Shown in pieces: positions 1 through 6,063 of a DNA stretch of 12,632 bases. Both the position numbers and the translations under genes were made by a program. The stretch covers positions 1 to 12,632 of the forward strand of contig JAFQBQ010000178.1 of assembly GCA_017416635.1 (NCBI GenBank), written 5' to 3'. Source of the DNA: Alphaproteobacteria bacterium. GTDB taxonomy: Bacteria; Pseudomonadota; Alphaproteobacteria; UBA3830. Each line of letters begins with the position of its first letter. Within the stretch, counting starts at the first letter, position 1. The notes beneath the pieces are model-generated. The model made no database searches. It worked only from the letters and a program-made list of their open reading frames with translations, and was not told the DNA's origin.

Positions 1-171
1 ACTCCGCGGAACAAACTCAAACACCAGTCTTTTTCCTTCTTTGTGCATCTTATTCCATATCCAAACCGACTTCGCAGAAACTCCAAACACTTCCGCCGCC
101 TCTTTTTGCGTATGTCCTTTTTCCAAAAATTCCACAACCTTTACGCGTAAACCCTCGCTGTATACTGCCAT
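1..171 (-). CDS. IS630-family transposase, N-terminal HTH fragment (cut by window edge)
   Basis: The reverse strand encodes 57 residues from an ATG at 171 and runs off the window. It reads MAVYSEGLRVKVVEFLEKG, then HTQKEAAEVFGVSAKSVW, which is the helix-turn-helix pattern at the N terminus of IS630/Tc1-mariner transposases (HTH_Tnp_IS630 type). The HTQKEAAEVFGVS stretch spans the first two recognition helices. The family binds the ends of its own element through this domain and inserts at TA dinucleotides. The DDE catalytic domain would lie outside the window, so completeness cannot be judged; many IS630 genes are split by a programmed or accidental frameshift. The start is supported by GGAG 9 bases upstream and by a promoter at 199-227. 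I could not fix the outer end of the element. Confidence 0.8.
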   Translation of the reverse strand, partial: MAVYSEGLRVKVVEFLEKGHTQKEAAEVFGVSAKSVWIWNKMHKEGKRLVFEFVPRS

Positions 172-198
172 CTTTAATTCTCCGTTTAGCTTTGTATC

Positions 199-227
199 AT
201 TATAGTATATTTATTTCGTAATGTCAT
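199..227 (-). promoter_or_regulatory. Sigma-70 promoter for the transposase
   Basis: Reading leftwards, ATGACA (227-222) and TATAAT (204-199) are separated by 17 bases, a near-perfect sigma-70 promoter about 28 bases before the transposase start. If the element ends near the TA-rich stretch at 200-212, the -35 box would be host DNA and the promoter a hybrid made by insertion. That last point is inference, because the inverted repeat cannot be defined with only one end visible. Confidence 0.6.
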
Positions 228-568
228 TGGGAAAGCGATATATATCGACGCTGCGATGGTCGGAAGTCTCGGAAACAAAGGTCATTTCTTCCAAATTAAA
301 AAGGATAAACAAATGTAAACTTGCGAATAAATTTGATTCATACATCGATGAGTTAAATTTCGGAAACATAACTTTAGAAAAATCGATAAATGATATGCAA
401 GATTTTGTCACACGCAGACTCGAAATAGATACAGAATCCTGCTGCATCCAAAAACCGTTATGACAGTTTCTAAATAAGCAAAATCATATGAAAACGCATA
501 GTCAAAAGAAAAAATCCAAACAGAACTCCTACTACTATTGGATTTTGCCGTTCGACTTAATGAGTTAA
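206..568 (+). pseudogene. Possible gene remnant with one in-frame TGA, next to the IS end
   Basis: A frame stays open from 206 to a TGA at 461-463 (first ATG at 221, about 80 residues). It then continues in the same frame for 34 more codons to a TAA ending at 568, with an ATG at 488 inside. The conceptual product is hydrophilic and Lys-, Ser- and Asn-rich, and I recognise no family. There is no Shine-Dalgarno before 221. Its start abuts the IS630 end, so it could be the 3' part of a gene cut by the element and then broken by a nonsense mutation. The opposite strand is also open over 211-447, which weakens the case that this is coding. It may be chance. Confidence 0.2.
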
Positions 569-582
569 TTTATCAAAACAGC

Positions 583-611
583 TTGACAAAAATTTAAAAT
601 AGTGATATACA
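583..611 (+). promoter_or_regulatory. Sigma-70 promoter for the ankyrin-repeat gene
   Basis: A perfect TTGACA (583-588) lies 17 bases before TATACA (606-611), which is preceded by TG one base away (603-604), an extended -10. Transcription would begin near 618, leaving a leader of about 100 bases. The leader has no clear Shine-Dalgarno before the ATG at 721, so translation initiation may be weak or controlled. Confidence 0.6.
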
Positions 612-720
612 TAGTCTATAGTTTTGTTTATTAAATTTGTGGTTTAGCGTAGCAACTTGAAAATAAGATTGTTCGAGTTTAATAGTTTTTTGTTAATTAA
701 ATTGAAATGAAAATATAAAA

Positions 721-3513
721 ATGAACAAATCAATGAAAAGTTTAATAGCTTGCAGCGCTTTGGCATTGTTGATCGGAAGTGCAGAAGGAACAATAGTTAG
801 ATGGCAATCAAATACGGGCGAAAGAATACCAGCGGTAAATACTCTTTTGCCAGATCCCTCACACCCAGAACAACCTATACAAGGAGGCACATGGGTACAT
901 CAAGCTGTAAGACAAGGAATTCTTCCATTGCTATTTCTTGAAGATCAAATGAGTAGGACTAATAACACGATATTGACAAATCAAAGAGGGGTAGAGGGGC
1001 CAAATTTGCCTTTGACTTTGAATGATCCAAACTTGATAACCATAGTTATGGAAGACACACTTAGAACTTGGGCTAATATCCCAGATGAAAGTGGCAGTAC
1101 GCCCGTACACTTAGCAACGTCGGGAAAGCGCCATTTTATACTCTCTCAATTATTACAATATGGTGGAAATGTAAATCTTCAAGATAATAATAGGCAAACT
1201 CCACTACATATTGCCGCACTTTTCCCTGCAGTTACGTTTATAGGAGAAACTCCAGATGGACGTATAACAGTAAATAACTTGTTAGAAAAAGATCCAGATC
1301 TTACAATTAAGGATCGCAATGGGGATACTGCTCTTCATCTAGCGATGAAAGGAAATAATCAGGTTGTAGTCGATAAAATACTAGAAAAAAATCCTGACGT
1401 AACAATTCAAGATGCAAATGGTAATACTCCTCTTCATCTAGCGGTAGGAGCTAAAAATATCAATTGGGTTTCGACGATGCTGAGACTCAATCCAGATCTT
1501 ACAATTAAAAATCGACGTGGTAATACACCTATTCATGTAGCTGCAGGAACAGGAAATACACAAATATTGCGATCTTTGTTGGAATCAGTAAGTGATCCAG
1601 AACAAAAGAAAGATCTTCTTGAAATTAAAAACGATGACGGTCAAACTCCTCTTCATTTAGTTGCCACTTTTGTTCCTCAATCGATGTTAGGCGGGACTTC
1701 ATCAAATAGAGAAGCCTTATCATTTTTAGCGGATTCAATGAAATCTCTTAGATTGTCCTTAAATCCTAAAGATAATCAAGGACGCACTCCGTTTTACTTT
1801 GCGATAGAAAAAAATAATTTTCCGTCAGCTAAAGTTTTATTAAATTTCGGTGCTGATCCCAATATATTAGACGCGAATGGATACAATCCTTTTCATTTAG
1901 AAATTAGAAATAGCATAAATGCTCTCGCATCCTTACAAATGGATCCGATGAGCAAAAATATCACCAAAAATAAAGAGGTAAAGCGAATTTTTTCTAAGGC
2001 GCAATGGCTGCTAGATAACAATGCCGACATTAATTTCCCTAATAAAGATGGAAACACAGCATTGCATATAGCGGTGTATCATGTCTCTGAGGCTAATAAT
2101 TCAAATGGAAATATTTTAGCCATAAGATGGCTAACAGAAAAAGAAAATCGAATTCCTCAATCTTCAGAAAATTCGGATTCCAGCATTAATTCAAGTTCAG
2201 AAATTAGTCAAAACAGCTCCAGTAATACTTCATCAAACGAATTGAATCATATGATAGTTCAACGCGTTAATATAGATGCACAAAATAATGATGGAAACAC
2301 CCCGTTGCTACTTTCTTTGATGGCCCATCGTCTTGAAATAGCAAGTTACTTGCTAGACCAGGGAGCTTCTCCTGACTTGATGAATTCAGGCCATTATACT
2401 CCATTGCTTTTTGCTGCTAGATTTAACGATATCGATCTATTTGACAAAATAATGGCAAATAGCAAGGATCTCGTGAGGTTAATTTACACCATAAGTAGTG
2501 ACCATTCGTCCCCTATTTTCTTCATAGCAACGAATAACAACGTCAGCTTTGCGAAAAAAATAATAGCTGCATGCAGTAATAATGTACCTGGTCTTGTTAA
2601 TTTGTGGGACAATAACAAGGGATGGACATCTCTCCACTATGCAGCAGATACAAATAGCGTCGAAATGGCAAAATGGTTGGTGGAACATGTAGCCGTAGCT
2701 GATACTAAAGATTACGAGGGGCACTCGCCTATTGATTTAGCAAGGGCAGGAAATAATTTTGCTATGTTAAGAGTCCTAGGACAAAATATAGACTCGCACA
2801 GCAATATCAATAATAACAATTCAGATCAAGCAGTTGGAAGAAGAACCAATGGAATTACAGCTCTTATGCAAAAATTAGTAGAAATCCCTTCCGAACAGAA
2901 TTTTAAAGACATAGAAAAGATGTTGCTAACAGGAAGCGATCCGAATACTACGGATAATAATGGAAATACATCACTTCATTATGCATTAACCAAAATACAA
3001 TCTCAGCAAGATCCGAAATTCGTACTTGAAGTAATAAAATTGTTGCTAAGGCATGGTGCTAATCCGCTGTCTCAATACGGAGAACTCGAAACTCCATTGG
3101 CTTTGGCTAGACAAATTTTGGCATCAAACAATGCTCCAGAAGTTAATGAAATTGTAGAACTGTTGGCAGGCGAAGCTATTTGTCAAAGGATAAATGAAGA
3201 TTTATCAGCACAAGAAAATCAAGAACAGAGAAATCAGTTAATTATGCAGGCAATATCAACAAACTGCCAAGATCTTATTAACAGCCTAGGACTTGAAGGC
3301 AAGAGTCCGCTTTATGTAGCGATAGAAAAAGGAAACAATTCATTAGCTAAACAGTTATATAATGCTGGCGCTAGCGTAAAAACGCCGATCTGGGTTAAAG
3401 GAAAGCAGACAACCGTATTTAAAACGCTCACTTCAGAGCAAAAAGATAACCTCGAGCCATCATTTACTGGACTTAACGCATTTAAGAAAATGAGTGCAAG
3501 CTACTATCATTAA
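721..3513 (+). CDS. Exported ankyrin-repeat protein, 930 residues
   Basis: The first 23 residues (MNKSMKSLIACSALALLIGS, then AEG) form a Sec signal peptide with lysines at 3 and 6, a hydrophobic core at 8-18 and a likely cut near residue 21. Ankyrin repeats follow almost to the end. TPLH-type motifs begin at residues 127, 160, 203, 236, 269, 309, 356, 389, 446, 527, 560, 597, 636, 669, 750, 791 and 862; those at 203-269 are spaced exactly 33 apart. A Ser/Asn-rich linker (481-507) and an Asn run (697-700) separate repeat blocks. Ankyrin repeats bind proteins and have no catalysis of their own. In Rickettsia, RARP-1 also combines a Sec signal with ankyrin repeats and acts outside the cytoplasm, which is the closest known architecture. 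The start is set by the signal peptide, since there is no clear ribosome site. The gene is monocistronic with its own promoter and terminator. Target and final location are unknown. Confidence 0.85.
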   Translation: MNKSMKSLIACSALALLIGSAEGTIVRWQSNTGERIPAVNTLLPDPSHPEQPIQGGTWVHQAVRQGILPLLFLEDQMSRTNNTILTNQRGVEGPNLPLTLNDPNLITIVMEDTLRTWANIPDESGSTPVHLATSGKRHFILSQLLQYGGNVNLQDNNRQTPLHIAALFPAVTFIGETPDGRITVNNLLEKDPDLTIKDRNGDTALHLAMKGNNQVVVDKILEKNPDVTIQDANGNTPLHLAVGAKNINWVSTMLRLNPDLTIKNRRGNTPIHVAAGTGNTQILRSLLESVSDPEQKKDLLEIKNDDGQTPLHLVATFVPQSMLGGTSSNREALSFLADSMKSLRLSLNPKDNQGRTPFYFAIEKNNFPSAKVLLNFGADPNILDANGYNPFHLEIRNSINALASLQMDPMSKNITKNKEVKRIFSKAQWLLDNNADINFPNKDGNTALHIAVYHVSEANNSNGNILAIRWLTEKENRIPQSSENSDSSINSSSEISQNSSSNTSSNELNHMIVQRVNIDAQNNDGNTPLLLSLMAHRLEIASYLLDQGASPDLMNSGHYTPLLFAARFNDIDLFDKIMANSKDLVRLIYTISSDHSSPIFFIATNNNVSFAKKIIAACSNNVPGLVNLWDNNKGWTSLHYAADTNSVEMAKWLVEHVAVADTKDYEGHSPIDLARAGNNFAMLRVLGQNIDSHSNINNNNSDQAVGRRTNGITALMQKLVEIPSEQNFKDIEKMLLTGSDPNTTDNNGNTSLHYALTKIQSQQDPKFVLEVIKLLLRHGANPLSQYGELETPLALARQILASNNAPEVNEIVELLAGEAICQRINEDLSAQENQEQRNQLIMQAISTNCQDLINSLGLEGKSPLYVAIEKGNNSLAKQLYNAGASVKTPIWVKGKQTTVFKTLTSEQKDNLEPSFTGLNAFKKMSASYYH
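1294..1590 (+). repeat. Three tandem 99-base ankyrin units
   Basis: Three adjacent units (1294-1392, 1393-1491, 1492-1590) each encode one 33-residue ankyrin repeat. They keep similarity at the DNA level: CCAGATCTTACAATTAA occurs at 1294 and again exactly 198 bases later at 1492, and CTTCATCTAGCG occurs in units one and two at the same phase. This suggests fairly recent duplication within the gene, unlike the more diverged repeats elsewhere in it. Confidence 0.7.
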
Positions 3514-3535
3514 TAAACACACTTCACTTCTCATG

Positions 3536-3562
3536 AACGGAGGCCTTACGCCTCCGTTTTTT
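3536..3562 (+). terminator. Intrinsic terminator of the ankyrin gene
   Basis: A perfect 9-base stem (AACGGAGGC 3536-3544, GCCTCCGTT 3550-3558) with a 5-base loop is followed by a T run to 3562. It lies 23 bases after the tandem TAA TAA stop. Confidence 0.9.
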
Positions 3563-3605
3563 GTATTCTGAAAAAATTTTGAATTTTTAGCTGAAATTTA
3601 GGCAC

Positions 3606-3642
3606 AAAAAATCCCCTTTCCTACTACTTTTAAGAAAGGGGG
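3606..3642 (-). terminator. Intrinsic terminator of rplS
   Basis: Reading leftwards, CCCCTTTC (3641-3634) pairs with GAAAGGGG (3620-3613) around a 13-base loop, followed by six T (3611-3606). It lies 11 bases past the rplS stop and faces the ankyrin-gene terminator, so the two convergent transcripts are insulated from each other. Confidence 0.85.
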
Positions 3643-3653
3643 AAAGAATTTCT

Positions 3654-4055
3654 TTACTCTGCAGTTGCTACAGCCTCAGCTGGCTGATCGTTTTTAGCAA
3701 AAATATTTTTTTCGACGATTCTCGCGGCCTTTCCGAGACGACCTCTCAGATAATATAACTTCGCGCGACGAACGACACCATGTCTGACGACTTCAAACTT
3801 AAAATTCGGAGAATACAAAGGAAAAACTCTCTCGACACCTTCGCCAAATGAAATCTTGCGAATCGTCACAGAAGATCCCATCCCTCTGTTTTTGCGAGCA
3901 ATACAAACTCCTTCAAAAGCCTGAATACGCTCTTTACCGCCTTCAATAACCTTTACAGACACTCTTACCGTATCCCCCGGGATAAACTCCGGAATCGCAG
4001 CTTGAGCCACAATCTTTTCCTGCTGCTTCTTTTCAAAACTTTCTAAAATATTCAT
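3654..4055 (-). CDS. rplS: Large ribosomal subunit protein bL19
   Basis: The product is 133 residues and matches bL19 throughout, with the conserved stretches [20 protein letters not shown], then [35 protein letters not shown] and [21 protein letters not shown]. bL19 sits at the 30S-50S interface of the ribosome and stabilises an intersubunit bridge. The ATG at 4055 is chosen because GGGAAG lies 7 bases upstream and family members begin with a similar short helix; an upstream ATG at 4112 would add 19 unlikely residues. The C-terminal tail after KNIFAKN (AEAVATAE) is a short acidic, Ala-rich extension, common and variable in this family. In many bacteria rplS closes an rpsP-rimM-trmD-rplS operon; here it follows waaA after 78 bases and ends at a terminator. 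Confidence 0.97.
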   Translation of the reverse strand: MNILESFEKKQQEKIVAQAAIPEFIPGDTVRVSVKVIEGGKERIQAFEGVCIARKNRGMGSSVTIRKISFGEGVERVFPLYSPNFKFEVVRHGVVRRAKLYYLRGRLGKAARIVEKNIFAKNDQPAEAVATAE

Positions 4056-4083
4056 TTTTAAACTTCCCACACGGATGCTTGCA

Positions 4084-4112
4084 TTATTATCATATTTACA
4101 AACAAAACTCAA
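4084..4112 (-). promoter_or_regulatory. Possible rplS promoter
   Basis: Reading leftwards in the gap between waaA and rplS, TTGAGT (4112-4107) lies 17 bases before TAATAA (4089-4084), about 28 bases before the rplS start. Matches are moderate and the DNA is AT-rich. No terminator is visible after waaA, so rplS may also receive read-through from the lipid A genes. Confidence 0.35.
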
Positions 4113-4133
4113 TCGTATTTATGTCGGAAAAAT

Positions 4134-5372
4134 TCACAAATGAATTATTTCGTCGATTTGCGCCAGAGCTTTGTTGGAAGTCGCAGCAGAAAGTTTCTTT
4201 ATTTTTTCCAAAAGATGCTGATCTGAAAAAAATTCTGCACAATGCTTTACGATATCCGAACAATTTTTGACTTCGAACGCAACACTTTTTCGGGTGAGCA
4301 TATCAGCGACTTCAAGAGCATTTTCCATATGAGGACCAAAAAGCACGGGTTTTCCTAATACTACTGGTTCATAAATATTGTGTCCACCAATTGGAACCAA
4401 CGAACCGCCGACAAAAGTTACATCAGCAAATCTAAAAAATGTACCGACCTCGCCGAAAGAATCGACACACAATATATTGTCAGCAGAAGCTCCCGAAATT
4501 TCACTCCGCAATGTACAATTTTCGCCGTTTCTGTGAATCAGGTTAACTATTTCGCAAACTCGGTCAAGATGACGAGGAACAATCACCAAAACCAAATCAA
4601 ATTTCTTTTTTAATTCCTGATACGCATTCAAAAGAATCTCTTCCTCACCTGCATGGGTGCTCGCAGCAACGAAAACTTTTTTTCCCTTGTACAACTTTTT
4701 CAAGCGATTCAATAAATCATCATTTCCAGGAAGAGGATCATTAGCGTATTTCAAGTTATCGATACGAACAACATTCCCCGTCTGAAAAAAATCGAATCTC
4801 GCTTTATCTAAATCAGATTGCGCCAAAATTTTTGTTAACAAATTCAGCAGTCGCGAAAAACTTTTTTTAAAAAGCCCCCATCTGTTAAAAGATTTTTCCG
4901 AAAGCCTCGCGTTCAGCAAGTATATTGGAATATTTCTATTGTGAAGTTCCTGCAAAATATTCGGCCAAATTTCTGATTCTAAAAAAATGGCTGTTTCGAC
5001 ATTCCAATAATCCAAAAATTTTTTTATCCACAAAGGATTATCCGCTACAACAAATTGATGCGTGCAATTCGGAAAATTTTTCAATTTATCCTTTAAAATA
5101 TTTGCAGATGTAACCGTCATGGTCGTGAGCAACACATTTATTTCAGGATGAGTTTTAGATAAATGCTTGATATAAGTAAGTGCCGAAGTCGATTCGCCGA
5201 TGCTCACGGCATGAATCCAAATATACCGTCCTGACTTTCTTTCTGCAGAATTTATCCCGAAGTGATTTTTCACAGAATCCCATTCATCTTTTCCGAGATA
5301 GCAGCGAACATAAAAATATAAATACAAAAACGGAGTCGCAAATATGGACAACCAACGATAAAGACTAATCAA
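4134..5372 (-). CDS. waaA: Kdo transferase (3-deoxy-D-manno-octulosonate to lipid IVA), WaaA/KdtA
   Basis: The product is 412 residues, close to the usual 420-430 of WaaA, a membrane-associated inner-membrane enzyme that transfers Kdo from CMP-Kdo to lipid IVA. An N-terminal hydrophobic helix (about 5-24) anchors it. WIHAVSIGES (52-61) holds the conserved glutamate (E60) expected to be catalytic. TTMTVTSA (83-90), ESEIWPN (132-138), LLNARLSEKS (152-161), AASTHAGEEE (236-245), IVPRH (264-268) and the GT-B donor site with GGSLVPIGGHNIYEP (322-336) are all present. The start is TTG at 5372: an in-frame TAG lies immediately before it, and AGG sits 7 bases upstream. It overlaps the end of the acyltransferase gene by 8 bases, so the two are translationally coupled. 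The stop is TGA, the only one among the confident genes here. Whether one or two Kdo are added cannot be read from the sequence. Confidence 0.96.
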   Translation of the reverse strand: MISLYRWLSIFATPFLYLYFYVRCYLGKDEWDSVKNHFGINSAERKSGRYIWIHAVSIGESTSALTYIKHLSKTHPEINVLLTTMTVTSANILKDKLKNFPNCTHQFVVADNPLWIKKFLDYWNVETAIFLESEIWPNILQELHNRNIPIYLLNARLSEKSFNRWGLFKKSFSRLLNLLTKILAQSDLDKARFDFFQTGNVVRIDNLKYANDPLPGNDDLLNRLKKLYKGKKVFVAASTHAGEEEILLNAYQELKKKFDLVLVIVPRHLDRVCEIVNLIHRNGENCTLRSEISGASADNILCVDSFGEVGTFFRFADVTFVGGSLVPIGGHNIYEPVVLGKPVLFGPHMENALEVADMLTRKSVAFEVKNCSDIVKHCAEFFSDQHLLEKIKKLSAATSNKALAQIDEIIHL

Positions 5373-6060
5373 CTAACAACCTATATGCTTTTTCTGAACA
5401 TTCATTAATTTTTGCTTCAACATACTGTACAGCTTCTTCTTGCGAAAGCTGCTTCAGCTGCTCCCACTTAATTGGATCGCCCCAAACCATAACACCCCGA
5501 TTAAAAGGCCAAGCCAAGATAAATTTATCCCAAGAATCGAAGCGATAAAAACGCTTTACACAGAAGCTGTACGGAATAATATCAACTTTCGCCAATCTCG
5601 AAACCGCTACAGCACCAGGAGCCAACTTATGGCGAGGACCACGAGGACCATCAGGAATTATAGCGATATATTTTCCATCACGAACTAACTGAATTAATTC
5701 TCTCGCCGCAGCCATACCTTTTCCTGTTGAACCATAGACTGCAGGCATTCCGAAATTTTCAACAACTTTCGCAATAAGCCGACCATCCCGATGACTCGAA
5801 GCCAAAACGTGCAACGGATGCCTTTTCCATTTCCACACACATGGAGCAATCATCAAACGGTCATGCCACAAATTAACCAGAAAAGGAATATTTTTCTTGT
5901 GATATTCTTCGGGTATCTCTTTCCCTACGACTGTCCATCTGGTCGTGACATAAGACAACCGCATAAAAAACGAAAGAACTCCAGCGACAATCGCTTCTGC
6001 CCTTTCGTCTTTTAACAATTCTTTTATTTTAGGAACCTGATTAAAAATCCAGCTCTTCAA
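5365..6060 (-). CDS. DUF374 acyltransferase, likely lipid A late acyltransferase (LpxJ-like)
   Basis: The 231-residue product belongs to the DUF374 branch of the lysophospholipid acyltransferase fold. WHDRLM (65-70) and SSHRDGRLI (88-96, with H90 and D92 as the HxD catalytic pair) are followed by YGSTGKGMAAARELI (109-123) and IPDGPRGPRHKLAPG (135-149), which shapes the acyl and phosphate site. DUF374 includes LpxJ, the late lipid A acyltransferase first assigned in Campylobacter and Helicobacter relatives; other members may act on phospholipids. Sitting between an FkbM methyltransferase and waaA and overlapping waaA by 8 bases, lipid A is the likeliest substrate, but this is inference. The start is TTG at 6060 with GAGG 6 bases upstream; nothing further upstream is possible because the preceding TAA is in the same frame. 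An N-terminal hydrophobic stretch (22-38) suggests membrane association. Confidence 0.85.
   Translation of the reverse strand: MKSWIFNQVPKIKELLKDERAEAIVAGVLSFFMRLSYVTTRWTVVGKEIPEEYHKKNIPFLVNLWHDRLMIAPCVWKWKRHPLHVLASSHRDGRLIAKVVENFGMPAVYGSTGKGMAAARELIQLVRDGKYIAIIPDGPRGPRHKLAPGAVAVSRLAKVDIIPYSFCVKRFYRFDSWDKFILAWPFNRGVMVWGDPIKWEQLKQLSQEEAVQYVEAKINECSEKAYRLLVD
5380..5382 (-). promoter_or_regulatory. Ribosome binding site deciding the waaA TTG start
   Basis: AGG inside the last codons of the acyltransferase gene lies 7 bases before the TTG at 5372. With the in-frame TAG at 5375-5373 directly before it, this TTG is the first possible start, and the encoded MISLYRWLSIF matches the usual WaaA N terminus. 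Confidence 0.6.
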
Positions 6061-6063
6061 AAA

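Larger units (their letters stand above)
172..720. other. Gene-poor stretch between the transposase and the ankyrin gene
   Basis: No confident gene lies here. It holds the transposase promoter (199-227), a possible gene remnant (206-568), an AT-only 9-base inverted repeat with an 18-base loop (511-519 and 538-546) too weak to call a terminator, the ankyrin-gene promoter (583-611) and its roughly 100-base leader. The leader contains a minimal reading frame, ATG AAA ATA TAA at 707-718, just before the ankyrin ATG, probably by chance. Confidence 0.5.

Noticed and set aside
461..463. In-frame TGA that might be read as tryptophan (altered code).
   Set aside because: All confident genes encode tryptophan with TGG, and waaA ends at TGA at the expected family length, so the standard code fits.
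511..546. AAAATCCAA/TTGGATTTT hairpin as a terminator.
   Set aside because: The stem is AT-rich with an 18-base loop and is not followed by a clean T run.
721..753. Lipobox-like LIAC at residues 8-11 of the ankyrin protein.
   Set aside because: The cysteine at position 11 leaves too short a hydrophobic stretch before it, and a full hydrophobic core continues after it to residue 18, so a signal peptidase I site near residue 21 fits better.
4056..4112. Longer L19 starting at the ATG at 4112.
   Set aside because: The extra 19 residues do not resemble L19, and the ATG at 4055 has a good ribosome site at 7 bases.
5024..5032. Perfect DnaA box TTATCCACA.
   Set aside because: It is single, lies inside the waaA coding region where it encodes part of LWIKK, and no cluster or AT-rich unwinding region accompanies it.
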